The position numbers were made by a program, and so were the translations under genes. From contig JAVEUP010000013.1 in assembly GCA_034005525.1 (NCBI GenBank), forward strand, positions 10,238 through 74,237: a DNA stretch of 64,000 nt, read 5' to 3'. Positions 42,435 to 52,600 of the stretch are shown here, piece after piece. Position 1 is the first letter of the stretch. Each line of letters begins with the position of its first letter. Origin of the DNA: PWXP01 sp034005525 (GTDB taxonomy: Bacteria > Planctomycetota > Planctomycetia > Pirellulales > Thermoguttaceae). Under the pieces are notes generated by a model that was given only the letters and a program-made list of their open reading frames with translations, made no database searches and was not told the DNA's origin.

Positions 42435-44102
42435 ATGGCAGCCTACGAAGTCCCCAAACTCGCAAAACCGACGAAGGTCAAGAAGAAGCAAGTCCTGCTG
42501 GTCGCCAGCGGCGACTTGCGATTGTCGGCCAACCAGAGCTGCTGGCAGGCGCAAGAAGAAATGGAGCAGGCCCTCGGCGCGGCCGTGACCGAGTTGGGTT
42601 ACGAACTGGTTCGCGCGCACCCGTACAAGCCGGAACAGAAGCATGGGTTCATCGGTTCGCAGAAAGAGGGCATGGAGGTGTTCGCGAAGATCGACCCGAA
42701 GGCGCGGCTGATCGTTGCAGAGGCCGTGTGGCAGTATTCGCACCACGTGCTGGCCGGGCTGCTCACCCATGAGGGGCCCATCCTCACCCTGGCCAACTGG
42801 TCGGGCACCTGGCCGGGCCTGGTCGGGATGCTGAACCTCAATGGCTCCTTGACGAAGGCGGGCAAGGCCTACTCAACTCTTTGGAGCGAGGACTTCACCG
42901 ACGAACCCTTCCTCGCAAACCTGCGCCGCTGGCTCCAGAAGGGTTCGGTACGGCACTCGACCAAGCACGTCACGCCGTGGAAGAAGGTCGGCGTCCCCTC
43001 CGCCCAGCGTCGGCTGGGCAAGGCGCTGGCCGAGCAGCTTCGCGCCGAGAAGGCCATCATGGGCATCTTCGACGAAGGGTGCATGGGCATGTACAACGCC
43101 ATCATCCCCGACGAACTGCTCCACCCGACCGGCGTGTTCAAAGAGCGGCTGAGCCAATCGGCCTTGTACTACGAAACCACGCAGGTGTCCGATGAGGAGG
43201 CCCTGGCCACAAGGCAGTGGATGGAGGACCGCGGCATGACCTTCCACACCGGCCCAAGCGAGGAAACCGATCTGACCGACGGACAGATTCTCACGCAGTG
43301 TAAAATGTATATCGCCGCCGTCCGCATCGCCGACGACTTCGGATGCGACCTGATCGGCATCCAGTACCAGCAGGGGCTCAAAGACCTCCTGCCGGCCAGC
43401 GATTTGGTCGAAGGAATGCTCAATAATGCCGATCGGCCGCCGGTCCGAAGCCGCGACGGCAATCGCGTGCTCTTCGACGGCCAGCCGGTGGTCCACTTCA
43501 ACGAGGTGGACGAGTGCGCCGGGTTGGACGGTCTGATGACCTATCGTGTCCACAAGGCGATGGGCCAGCCGGTGGAGACTACGCTGCACGACGTGCGCTG
43601 GGGCGACTGGGACCGGTCGGGTACGGTGAACGATTACGTTTGGGTGTTTCTCATTAGCGGTTCGGCTCCGCCCGCCCACTTCGTCGACGGTTGGAAGGGC
43701 GCTTCGAGCGAGCGGCAGCCGGGCATGTACTTTCGGCTGGGCGGAGGATCGCTGAAGGGTGTCTCCAAGCCGGGCGAGATCGTTTGGTCGCGCATTTACG
43801 TCGAGGGCGGCAAGTTGAAGATGGACCTTGGCCGCGCCGGCGTGGTGGAACTGCCGCCCGAAGAAACCGAGCGGCGCTGGAAGCTCACCACACCGCAGTG
43901 GCCGATCATGCACGCCGTGCTCTATGGCGTTTCGCGCGATCAGATGATGGCCCGGCACAAGGCCAACCACATCCAGGTAGCCTACGCCGACGACGCCCGC
44001 GAGGCCGACAGGGCCCTGCTGGCCAAAGCCGCCATGGCCGACGCGCTGGGCATGGAGGTTGCGCTGTGCGGCACGCGGCGTAATGGAAAAGCGTGGGTGT
44101 AA
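42435..44102 (+). CDS. L-fucose/L-arabinose isomerase-family protein
   Basis: About 555 residues. It begins MAAYEVPKLAKPTKVKKK, then the two-domain sugar isomerase fold: VLLVASGDLRLSANQSC, KHGFIGSQKEGMEVF, ANWSGTWPGLVGMLNLNGSL, IMGIFDEGCMGMYNAIIPD, then DLIGIQYQQGLKDLLPASDL, HFNEVDECAGLDGLMTY and a C-terminal SGSAPPAHFVDGWKG domain. Asp/Glu pairs (DEG, NEVDE) likely bind the metal. Family members interconvert aldose and ketose sugars; the exact sugar is unknown. ATG 42435 has AAGGAG nine bases upstream. A degenerate duplicate of its 5' end lies 1.9 kb upstream. Convergent with the Flp pilin gene. Confidence 0.8.
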   Translation: MAAYEVPKLAKPTKVKKKQVLLVASGDLRLSANQSCWQAQEEMEQALGAAVTELGYELVRAHPYKPEQKHGFIGSQKEGMEVFAKIDPKARLIVAEAVWQYSHHVLAGLLTHEGPILTLANWSGTWPGLVGMLNLNGSLTKAGKAYSTLWSEDFTDEPFLANLRRWLQKGSVRHSTKHVTPWKKVGVPSAQRRLGKALAEQLRAEKAIMGIFDEGCMGMYNAIIPDELLHPTGVFKERLSQSALYYETTQVSDEEALATRQWMEDRGMTFHTGPSEETDLTDGQILTQCKMYIAAVRIADDFGCDLIGIQYQQGLKDLLPASDLVEGMLNNADRPPVRSRDGNRVLFDGQPVVHFNEVDECAGLDGLMTYRVHKAMGQPVETTLHDVRWGDWDRSGTVNDYVWVFLISGSAPPAHFVDGWKGASSERQPGMYFRLGGGSLKGVSKPGEIVWSRIYVEGGKLKMDLGRAGVVELPPEETERRWKLTTPQWPIMHAVLYGVSRDQMMARHKANHIQVAYADDAREADRALLAKAAMADALGMEVALCGTRRNGKAWV

Positions 44103-44108
44103 CGCCAG

Positions 44109-44303
44109 TTACGGGCGGGCCTCGAACGCGTTGGTTAATTCCTGACCTGAATGCTGGAGGCTCGCGTCCGTTGCTTGGCCTACCGACACCACCGCCGAGA
44201 TGCATGCAACAACGATCAGCATGAGCATCAGGCCGTATTCGACGGCCGTGGGACCATCCTCGGCCTTCAGGAAGCGGACGATTTTTTCTGTGAGCCAGAC
44301 CAT
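44109..44303 (-). CDS. Flp/Fap type IVb pilin
   Basis: About 64 residues. MVWLTEKIVRFLKAEDGPTAVEYGLMLMLIVVACISAVV is a classic Flp pilin: processing after the Gly in EDGPTAVEYG with Glu/Tyr at the +4/+5 positions of the mature protein, then a hydrophobic helix. It would be processed by a TadV-type prepilin peptidase and assembled by the Tad system; no other tad gene lies in the window. The start ATG 44303 has GATAGGG upstream. It converges on the isomerase gene, which stops 6 bp away. Confidence 0.88.
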   Translation of the reverse strand: MVWLTEKIVRFLKAEDGPTAVEYGLMLMLIVVACISAVVSVGQATDASLQHSGQELTNAFEARP

Positions 44304-44623
44304 GGACGGTACCCTATCTGCCGTGTTCGTTATGTGTTTTGGAGACCGTTGTGGGCGTCTTCGCAGGTGCCGGCCGGGAAAGACCCCACTAGAAGCGGTT
44401 GGCCGCGGCACCCGTTGCCCTGCAAGTAAAACCTAGGTTCGTAGAACAGGCGGGGCAAGAAGAGGCTATTGTCGCACATGCGGGTGGTGGAAGCTCGAAC
44501 CTTTTGTTCCCTAGAACCGGCGTATTCGCTACCAGCAATCGAGCGGCAGTTCTCTGAATCCGACCGCTGGCCGGCCATCCGAGCGCAAGAAAACACTTTT
44601 CACCAAGGCGGTTGACGGCTATA

Positions 44624-44652
44624 TTGACATCCGGTGCCGTCTGCCCCATATT
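44624..44652 (+). promoter_or_regulatory. Candidate promoter for the M20-HAD-ceramidase operon
   Basis: A perfect TTGACA (44624-44629) and CATATT (44647-44652) are spaced by 17 bp. The expected start near 44659 gives a leader of about 37 nt to ATG 44696. Confidence 0.5.
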
Positions 44653-44695
44653 GGGGCTTGCTTCGCAAATACCGCTTTCTGAAAGGAACCGGGGC

Positions 44696-45991
44696 ATGAC
44701 TTGCCGTATATCTGGAATCGCCGTCCTGCTGACGCTGTTGACGCTGTACCCGGTTTCTACGGCGGCTGCTGAGCTGGAATCGAAGGTGGACGCTTTGGTC
44801 GAGGCCGTCACGCCCGAAGTGATTCACTGGCGGCGCGACATCCACGCCCATCCGGAATTGGCCAACCGCGAGGAGCGCACCGGCCGGGTGATTGCCGAGG
44901 CACTCCGCGCCATGCGGCCTGACCACCTGCAAACCGGCGTGGCCCATCACGGCGTGGTGGCCATCATCCGCGGCGCACATCCCGGACCGACGGTGGCCCT
45001 GCGTGCCGATATCGATGCGCTGCCCGTTCAGGAGCAAACCGGCCTGCCCTTCGCCTCGAAGGTTCCCGGTGTGATGCACGCGTGCGGGCACGACGCCCAC
45101 ACGGCCATGCTGCTCGGCGCCGCGGCAGTGCTCGGACAGTTGCGCGAGGAGTTGCACGGCACCGTGAAGCTCATCTTCCAGCCTGCCGAGGAGGGTGTGC
45201 CGCCCGGCGAGGAGGGCGGCGCCACGATGATGATCGCCGAAGGCGTACTCGCCGACCCCGACGTCGAGGCAATCTTTGCGATGCATGTCAACCCGGGCCT
45301 CCCGACCGGGAAGCTTGCGTACCGCTTAGGCGGGCTGATGGCCGCCGTCGACCGCTTCAAGCTGACCGTTACCGGCAAGCAGTCGCACGCCGCCATGCCC
45401 TGGGAAGGCATGGACCCGATCGTGACCTCGGCTCACATCATCACGGCCGCACAGACCGTCGCCAGCCGGACCATCGATGCGCGCGAGCCCGTGGTCGTCT
45501 CCTTCTGTACAGTCCGGGCAGGCGAGGCGTGGAACATCATTCCTGAAAAAGTGGTGCTCGAAGGAACCATACGCACGCACGATATGGCAGTTCGCCGGCA
45601 GGCGGTCGGGCATTTCGAGCAGGTCGTCCGCTCAACCGCTGCCGCGCACGGCGTCGGGGTGGAACTCGACGTCAACCAACTCGTGCCGGTAACCTGGAAC
45701 GACCCGGAGCTTACCAAACGCATGCTGCCCACGCTCCGGCGCGTCGCCGGCGAGCATAACGTCGTGGAGACCGAGCCGTTCATGGGCGGCGAAGACTTCG
45801 CCCACTACGCGGCCGAAATACCCGGGCTATACTTCTTCCTCGGCGTCCACGACGAGCAGGCCGGCCCCAGCTACGGGCTTCACCATCCCAAGATGACGGT
45901 CGACGAAGCGGCGCTGCCGATCGGGGTCAAGGCGCACGTGCTTCTGGCCATCGAGTATTTGCGGTCGGTCCAGACAGATACCGGACAATGA
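44696..45991 (+). CDS. M20-family amidohydrolase/metallopeptidase
   Basis: About 431 residues with a signal peptide (ISGIAVLLTLLTLYPVSTAAA). The body is an M20D-type carboxypeptidase/aminoacylase: IHWRRDIHAHPELANRE, ALRADIDALPVQEQTGLPFAS, ACGHDAHTAMLLGAA with metal-binding Cys/His, IFQPAEEG with the general-base Glu, AMHVNPGLPTGK, and GGEDFAHYA near the end. It hydrolyses N-acyl amino acids or related amides outside the cytoplasm. AAAGGAA lies about 9 bases before ATG 44696. The HAD gene follows 9 bp after the stop, with its ribosome site in the gap, and a ceramidase-family gene follows that, so amide or lipid turnover is a plausible theme. Confidence 0.9.
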   Translation: MTCRISGIAVLLTLLTLYPVSTAAAELESKVDALVEAVTPEVIHWRRDIHAHPELANREERTGRVIAEALRAMRPDHLQTGVAHHGVVAIIRGAHPGPTVALRADIDALPVQEQTGLPFASKVPGVMHACGHDAHTAMLLGAAAVLGQLREELHGTVKLIFQPAEEGVPPGEEGGATMMIAEGVLADPDVEAIFAMHVNPGLPTGKLAYRLGGLMAAVDRFKLTVTGKQSHAAMPWEGMDPIVTSAHIITAAQTVASRTIDAREPVVVSFCTVRAGEAWNIIPEKVVLEGTIRTHDMAVRRQAVGHFEQVVRSTAAAHGVGVELDVNQLVPVTWNDPELTKRMLPTLRRVAGEHNVVETEPFMGGEDFAHYAAEIPGLYFFLGVHDEQAGPSYGLHHPKMTVDEAALPIGVKAHVLLAIEYLRSVQTDTGQ

Positions 45992-46000
45992 GGAGGTTTC

Positions 46001-46651
46001 ATGCAGCCAGCGGTGATTTTCGATATGGACGGCGTGCTGGTCGACACCTACCACGCGCACTACAAGAGTTGGGTGGCAATGGCGGAGAAGGAAGGTTTTA
46101 CCTTCACCGAGGAGCAATTCGCCCCGACCTTCGGCCGCACCAGCCGGGAGATCATCGCGCACTTCTGGGGCTCAGGCCTTTCGGACCAACGCATCGCCGA
46201 GATGGACGCCGCCAAGGAGGAGGCGTTCCGCCGGATCATCGCCGACGATTTTCCCGCCATGCCCGGCGCCCGTGATCTGGTCGAAAGCCTGGCCGAAGAC
46301 GGGTTCGCCCTGGCCGTCGGTTCCTCGGGGCCGCCGGAGAACGTTGCGATGGTCTTGGACGAACTCGGCGTCAGCGACCATTTCCAGGCCGTGGTCACCG
46401 GCGCGGACGTCACGCGCGGCAAGCCCGATCCGCAAGTGTTTCTCATCGCCGCGGAGCGGTTGCGAACCGCACCGGCGGCGTGCGCGGTGATTGAAGACGC
46501 ACCGGCTGGTGTTGCCGCCGCCCGCGCTGCCGGCATGAAGGCCATCGGCCTGGTGAGCACCGGCCGCGCGCCGGAGGATCTTGATGAGGCCGACCTGGTC
46601 GTGCGGCAGTTGAGCGAGTTGCCGCCGTCCCGTATCCGAGAACTGTTTTGA
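46001..46651 (+). CDS. HAD-family phosphatase (beta-phosphoglucomutase-like)
   Basis: About 216 residues. Motif I is FDMDGVLVDT with nucleophile Asp8 and Asp10; motif II is VGSSGPP; motif III Lys is in RGKPDPQVF; motif IV is VIEDAPAGVAAARAAGM with the metal-binding Asp. The helical cap between motifs I and II (HAHYKSWVAMAEKEGF...) is the subclass I type of beta-phosphoglucomutase and gph-like phosphatases. Cytoplasmic, acting on a phosphorylated sugar or similar metabolite. GGAGG lies 7 bases upstream of ATG 46001. It is the middle gene of the M20-HAD-ceramidase run. Confidence 0.9.
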   Translation: MQPAVIFDMDGVLVDTYHAHYKSWVAMAEKEGFTFTEEQFAPTFGRTSREIIAHFWGSGLSDQRIAEMDAAKEEAFRRIIADDFPAMPGARDLVESLAEDGFALAVGSSGPPENVAMVLDELGVSDHFQAVVTGADVTRGKPDPQVFLIAAERLRTAPAACAVIEDAPAGVAAARAAGMKAIGLVSTGRAPEDLDEADLVVRQLSELPPSRIRELF

Positions 46652-46697
46652 CAAGTTTGTTTTCCGTATTTCAACTGTCCATCCGAAGGAGTCCGCC

Positions 46698-48224
46698 ATG
46701 AAATCTGCCCGCCAACGCTTTCGTCCTGCCGCGTTCCGCGTGAGTGCCTTCTGTGCCACCATTGCCGTTTGGGCGCTCTTGTGGGCAATGGCGGCCGCGC
46801 CGGCCGTTGCGGCCGAACTGTGGATAGGGACCGCCATGGCCGACATTACCCCGGACCGGCCGGTCCCGCTGACCGGCAACACCACGGTGCGCATCGGCCG
46901 GGAGGTGCACAGTCGCCTTGTCGCCAACGTGCTGGTCCTGGAGTCGCGGGACGGCCAGCAATCGCTGGACCAGGCGATTCTGATTGCCTGCGACCTGTGC
47001 GTCATCCGGCCCGGTATTCAAGAGGGATTCCGGGAACATCTCGCGGGCCGAGTGCCCGGTCTTGACCTGAATAAGATCGTTCTGGCGGCCACGCACACGC
47101 ACGCGGCGCCGGTGCTCCTTCAGGATCGGTACGACGAAGCCGAGTATGCCGACGCCATGCAGCCCAAGGAATACGTGCCCTGGCTGTACGAGCAACTGGC
47201 CCAGGCGGTTGTGAAGGCGTGGGAAGGCCGGACGCCGGGTGCCGTCGCCTGGGGACTGGGGCATGCAGTGGCCGGCCACAACCGCCGCCTGGTATACGCC
47301 GACGGCACGGCCAGGATGCACGGCAAGACCGACGACCCCGAGTTCCGCGGCGTCGAAGGCTACGAGGACCACGGCCTCCACGTCCTGTGCTTCTACGATT
47401 CACAGAAGCAGCTCATCGCGGCCGCGCTCGGGCCGGCAACGACAGCTCAGGCCGAGGGTAGTGGCAAGGTCAGTGCCGATTTCTGGCATGACGTGCGACA
47501 GTTGATCCACCAGCGCCATGGTGAAGACGTGTGCGTCCTGGGATTCTGCGCTCCGGCCGGCGACCAGACTCCCAGACCGCAAGTGTCCCGCCGAGCTGAG
47601 CAGCGCATGATGGAACTGCGCGGCCTGACCCGCAGTCAGGAAATTGGCCGCCGGGTTGCCAATGCGTTCGACGACGTCGCCGAAGTCATCGCCAAGGAAA
47701 TCCGCACCGACGTGCCGCTGGTCCACCACGTCGAGCAGATTGAACTGCCCGCGCGAATCGTTACCGACGAGGAGTACGCCGTCGCCAAGCGCGTGTGCGA
47801 TGAAATTGACGCGAAGGAAACCCGCGGGAAGTCGGACAAGTGGACCCGCGGCCTTTACGGCCTGATTGCCGAGCGCTATCTGGCCCAGCAAGAGGGCAAC
47901 GCGAAGACCTTTGAGATGGAACTGCACGTGCTCCGGCTGGGCGACGTGGCAATCGCCACCAGTCCATTCGAGTTATTTGTCGATTACGGCGTCCAGATCC
48001 AGGCCCGCAGCCCGGCCGTGCAAACGTTCCTCATCCAGTTGGCCACCAACGCCCGGCAACACGGGTACTACCTGCCCACACCGCGTGCGATTGCCGGCGG
48101 CGAGTTGAACGAGAAGCCGTTCACCAACTACAGCGCCACGGTCATGACCGGTATCGTCGGTCCCGAAGGCGGCCAGGTGCTGGTCGACCGCACGGTCGAG
48201 GCGATCCGGAAGCTGTGGGAGTGA
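46698..48224 (+). CDS. Neutral/alkaline ceramidase-family protein with Thr at the nucleophile site
   Basis: About 508 residues. Signal peptide ending PAVAAE near residue 39, then AMADITPDRPVPLTG and VLAATHTHAAP, with the zinc-binding His pair of neutral ceramidases. The nucleophile region of the family is GDxSPN; here it is AGDQTP, with Thr291 in place of Ser. Family enzymes split ceramide to sphingosine and fatty acid; the substitution makes activity uncertain, though Thr could act. The C-terminal ~100 residues read SPFELFVDYGVQIQARSP and TPRAIAGGELNEKPFTN. AAGGAG lies 8 bases before ATG 46698. The gene is 46 bp after the HAD gene. Convergent with DUF4143 ATPase. Confidence 0.85.
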   Translation: MKSARQRFRPAAFRVSAFCATIAVWALLWAMAAAPAVAAELWIGTAMADITPDRPVPLTGNTTVRIGREVHSRLVANVLVLESRDGQQSLDQAILIACDLCVIRPGIQEGFREHLAGRVPGLDLNKIVLAATHTHAAPVLLQDRYDEAEYADAMQPKEYVPWLYEQLAQAVVKAWEGRTPGAVAWGLGHAVAGHNRRLVYADGTARMHGKTDDPEFRGVEGYEDHGLHVLCFYDSQKQLIAAALGPATTAQAEGSGKVSADFWHDVRQLIHQRHGEDVCVLGFCAPAGDQTPRPQVSRRAEQRMMELRGLTRSQEIGRRVANAFDDVAEVIAKEIRTDVPLVHHVEQIELPARIVTDEEYAVAKRVCDEIDAKETRGKSDKWTRGLYGLIAERYLAQQEGNAKTFEMELHVLRLGDVAIATSPFELFVDYGVQIQARSPAVQTFLIQLATNARQHGYYLPTPRAIAGGELNEKPFTNYSATVMTGIVGPEGGQVLVDRTVEAIRKLWE

Positions 48225-48245
48225 ATCCGGATTGAGTCGAAATGC

Positions 48246-49433
48246 TCAGTCATTCTCGCCGACGACTTCGAGGAAATCGCGCCATGGCAACGCGCTCACT
48301 CCGGGGGCGACGGCCGTAATGCCGCCTTTCGTCGAAGGCGGTTGATGGACGATGAACGAGCTCACTCGCGCGCCTTTCGGCCGCTTCCGTTTGATAGTCT
48401 CCGCCAACCGAAGCATGGGGGCTCCCATGGCGGGTGTGACTGTCCGGCCGGATTTGCACTCAACCAGTGCCAAAGCACCCCCGGCGCGCGGCAGCAGAAA
48501 ATCCACTTCCAGTCCTTGTTCATCGCGGAAATAGTACAACTCGCGACGGACGCCGGCGTTCACCTGGCGTTTGACGAGTTCCGCTGCAATGAAGCCCTCA
48601 AATAGTGCGCCGGCGAACGGCGATTTCGCCAACTCTGCCACTTTGTCGATCCCCAGCAAATGGCAGGCAAGACCGGAATCGGCCCAATAGACGCGTGGCG
48701 ACTTGATCAGACGTTTGCCCAAGTTCTCGTAGAACGGAGGAATAATCAGAATTTGCTCGGTGATTTCCAGTACGCCAAGCCAATGCGTGATGGTGGGCAC
48801 GCTCACACCCAGCGGCGCGGCCAGGTCGGTCTTGTTCAGAATCTGTCCGTGACGACTGGCCACCAGGGCCAAAAATCGCCGGAAGGTGGCCATGTCCCGA
48901 ACCGCCGTGACGGCGCGCACGTCACGTTCAATGTAGGTTTGCAGATACGATGCAAACCACTGCCGGGCGTTGCCCGGTCGGGCCAGCACCTCCGGATACC
49001 CGCCCCGCAAGACGGAGACCTTTGTGCTTTCCGCCGACGAGAACGGCAGGAGTTGGAAGATGCCCGCACGACCCGCCATCGACTCCGACACTCCCTGCAT
49101 GAGCGGCGATTCCTGCGACCCGGTCATCAGCCACTGGCCGGTGCGCCTCGGATGACGGTCGATTCGCGACCGGATATAGGCAAACAGCTCGGGCGCGTTT
49201 TGCATTTCGTCCAAGATGACGGGATAATTCACTCCATCGAGGAATCCCTGAGGATCGCTGCGCACGCGCGCGACGACGTCGGGGTCCTCTAGAAGATAGT
49301 AGTCGGCCTTGGGAAAGAGATGCCGCAGCATCCAGGTCTTTCCCGCCCGGCGCGGTCCCGTCACGACAACGGCCGGAAACGCCTTGACCGCCCTGTCGAT
49401 CTGCGATTCGAGGTGCCTGCGAACATATCTCAT
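48246..49433 (-). CDS. AAA_14/DUF4143 ATPase
   Basis: About 395 residues. Walker A GPRRAGKTWML (26-36) and Walker B VILDEMQNAPELF (~71-83) with sensor MTGSQE place it in the AAA_14 family; the C-terminal half has the DUF4143 domain, including ETIEAALG-like helices, VYWADSGLACHLLG, and a nuclease-like FRDEQGLEVDFLL...LVECKSG, resembling the restriction-endonuclease core E-xx-D...ExK. The family is widespread and poorly understood. An apparently leaderless promoter with a dyad abuts ATG 49433 (see 49442-49470), which suggests self-regulation. Convergent with the ceramidase gene, 21 bp away. Confidence 0.88.
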   Translation of the reverse strand: MRYVRRHLESQIDRAVKAFPAVVVTGPRRAGKTWMLRHLFPKADYYLLEDPDVVARVRSDPQGFLDGVNYPVILDEMQNAPELFAYIRSRIDRHPRRTGQWLMTGSQESPLMQGVSESMAGRAGIFQLLPFSSAESTKVSVLRGGYPEVLARPGNARQWFASYLQTYIERDVRAVTAVRDMATFRRFLALVASRHGQILNKTDLAAPLGVSVPTITHWLGVLEITEQILIIPPFYENLGKRLIKSPRVYWADSGLACHLLGIDKVAELAKSPFAGALFEGFIAAELVKRQVNAGVRRELYYFRDEQGLEVDFLLPRAGGALALVECKSGRTVTPAMGAPMLRLAETIKRKRPKGARVSSFIVHQPPSTKGGITAVAPGVSALPWRDFLEVVGEND

Positions 49434-49441
49434 GATTGAGA

Positions 49442-49470
49442 ATTATAAACCGGCACTTTAGAATTCTCAA
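49442..49470 (-). promoter_or_regulatory. Leaderless promoter with overlapping dyad
   Basis: On the minus strand TTGAGA (49465-49470) and a perfect TATAAT (49442-49447) are spaced by 17 bp. Transcription would start at or a base or two before ATG 49433, leaving no room for a ribosome site. A perfect 9-bp inverted repeat TTGAGAATT(N17)AATTCTCAA (49436-49470) covers both boxes and looks like an operator. Confidence 0.6.
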
Positions 49471-49615
49471 CCCCACCGTTGCCCAAAGCCGGCGTCTCAT
49501 TGACGGACATGGACTGACCTGCTACGCTGATCCCGACAATTGCAGCCGGTCTCGCAACATGACGGCGCCTGTCGACCGATGTTCGCGCGGCCGCACCTCC
49601 CGGGGAGGGAACGCC

Positions 49616-52600
49616 ATGCTACGATTCCTCACAATCTGGTGGCTCGGCGCCGCCTTCCTTGGCGGCATGCCGGCGACAGGCGAGGAGCCGCTGCCGGGCA
49701 TCGTGTTCGTCTCTGACGAGATTTTCGGCCCGCGGCATGAGAACCCCGGCTTCCGGCGGCACGGCACGAACCACTGGCGCGAGGGCTATATCTACCACCG
49801 GGCCACCACGCAGCATCCGCTGGAACGGACGACCACACCCACCCGGTCCGGCCGCAATCTCTATACCCTGGTCCCCGCCGCCCCCACGGGCCGCCTTATG
49901 CGGATTACCCACCTGACCGAGGGCGAGGTCTTTGATCCCCAGCCCTCCTACGACGGCCGCACCATCCTGTTCAGTATGCGCCGCGACGGCGAAGACTGGT
50001 TCAACCTGTACGAAATCGGGGCCGACGGCACCGAGCTGGTGCAGTTGACCGACGGGCCGTTCAACGACGTCTCCGGCGTCTACCTGCCCGACGGCCGGTT
50101 CCTCTTCGCTGCCACCCGGCCCGGCGCCCGCGACCTGGGAATCTACCTGGGCGATCCGAAGACCCGGCAAACACAACTCGTCTTCAACGATCCGAACCGG
50201 GCCGAGTTCGATCCGCGGCCCATCCTGCTCGAACGCCCTCGGCCGCCGGTACTGCCGCCGAAAGCCCCCTCCCACGTCACGGCGTCGGCCGACGCGCGGC
50301 GCGTGCCCGTGACGGGCCGGGCGCGGTTTGTCGTGACCAACGCCCGCCGCTCCGATAATCCCGACCACGAGGCCGTGCTGCACCGCGCCCGCTACTTCCG
50401 AGTGATCGAAGCACTGCACACCGCCGTCACCAGTTCCAGCCACACGAGCCTCGCCACGCGGGTTTTGGGGGAAGTGCCGATCCTCCCGGACGGCTCGGCC
50501 TACTTTGAAGCCCCGGCCGACACGCCGCTGTTCCTCGAACCGGTCGACGCGGCGGGACGGCGGATCGAGTTCGATTGGAACCTGCCGGAGACCGCCGCAC
50601 CGGTCGGCTCGAAGCAAAGCCTCCAGGAGATGACCTACATCACCGCGCGGGCGGGTGAAGTGAAGTCGTGCAACGGCTGCCACGCCCCGCAGAACGAGGC
50701 GCCCAGTCCCGCCAGCACGGTCGCCGCGCTACAACGCCCGCCGGTGGCCGTCCGGCGCGACTTGACGGATCTGCTGTACCGGCGGAACGATCCCGAGGAG
50801 TTCCGCGCATCGGCCCGGATGGGCGAGTCGCCGAAGTACCGCGAATGGCTCGAAAGTCCCGACGCCGACCTGCGCCGCCGCGCCTGCGAGGTTCTCGCGG
50901 CCATGGAGGACGAAACGCGGCAAGACGCCCCGGCCATCGCCCGGCTGCTCGACGACCGCTCGCCGGCTGTCCGCCGGGCAGCGGCGCGGGCGCTGGCGCG
51001 GCTGGGTACCGTCGAGGCGCTGCCCGGCCTGGTTGCACGCCTGGACGATGACGACTGGCAGGTGCGTTTCCATACGGCCGTGGCGATCGAGTCGATCACG
51101 GCGTGTTCGCCCGGCTCGCCCGATGCGATGGCCGCCCGCGATTTCTACGCCGGGCTGATCTCCGAGCTGGGCGGTGCCGAAGGAGTCCGGCAGGCGCTCG
51201 GCCGGGGTCCCGAGGCGCTGCGGCGGCTGAACCGGGACGGCGACGTCGAATTGCGGCGGCGTTGGTTCGAGGCGGCCGGCCGTTTGGGACCGGAGGCGCC
51301 GGAGGAGGCACGGCAGATCGTACGCCAGGCACTGGACGTCCCGTTGCCGCCGCCGGTGAAGTTCGAGCCGTGGCCGGGCAAACGCCATCCGCTGGAAGGC
51401 TCGCCTCCGGAAATCGGGGCGATCCGCGCGGCCGGCTGGTTCGAGGACGAGCCATCGGCCGCGTTGCTCGTGCCGTGGCTTGCCCGGCACGAATACCCCG
51501 AGCATGTTTCCGCCGCCGCGCTGGCCCTGGGGCGGATCGGCACCCCGGAGGCCGTCGCCGCCCTGTGGGAAGCCCTGCGCTGCGAAGTGCCCGATCGCCG
51601 GCCCTTCATGACGCGATACGTGCAGCACGGCCCGCAACACCAGGAATACACGCTGCTCCGCGGGTTGATCCTGGCGGGCGAGGCCCCTGCGATAGACGAC
51701 GTGCCGCTGATCATCGCCTTGTTGCCCGGCACGTTCCTGGAAAAGCCCCGGTTCGAGGACCGTCTGCGTCCCGAGTCGCAGCGGGTGCTCCTGGGCCGCA
51801 TCCTGTTGGACCGGGCCGGGCTGAGGGAGAAGGCGGTCGCAATCCTCGTGGACGTGCTCCACGGCGAGCCGGCGCCGACCGATGATCCGCTGTACCGCGG
51901 GATTCTTCAAGGGGTCAACCTGGAACGGCCCTACCACGAGCACCAAAGACCGTTCCCCGTGGTCGAACAGATCGAGCCGGAACAGGCGCTCTGGCTGCTC
52001 GGTTGCCTGGCGGCCGATCGGTCGGAAGTGCCCGAGGAGCTTGTTGTTCCCTACCTGACCAGCGAGAACTGGCGCGAGCGAATCGACGGAGCCGTGTTGC
52101 TCAGCCTGCTGGGATTCGACGCCTGGGCAGCCCGCGTACTGGCCGCCGAGGCCGACAAGCCGTATCCGTTCAGCGAGATTATGGGCATTGGTAAGAGCCA
52201 CTATGACGAGAACTTCCGCGCCAAGTGCTACATGGCCATGGCACTGGCCCACCACGTCGACGACGTCGGCCGACTGCGGACCTTCGCCGATCCGAAACGG
52301 CGCTACCGGGATATCCGCTACGGGCTGGCCGTCGGCCTCGGGCTGCGCGGCACGGCCGACGGCATCGGCCTTCTCACCGAAATGGCCGCTGCCGATCCAA
52401 TCTCGGTGATACGCCGCGAAGCCAGGGAGTCGCTGCGGGCGATCCAGGAGAGGCACCGAATGGCAGGCGAGCCGGTGCCGGAAATCCGGCTGCCCAAGGC
52501 ACTCCCGTTCGAGGCATGGTATCCGCCGCGCGGGCTTGCGTGGCCCGGGCCGGTCGAGGAACCGCTGCCGGAACCGCTACCAGGTTCCGAATCGCTCGAG

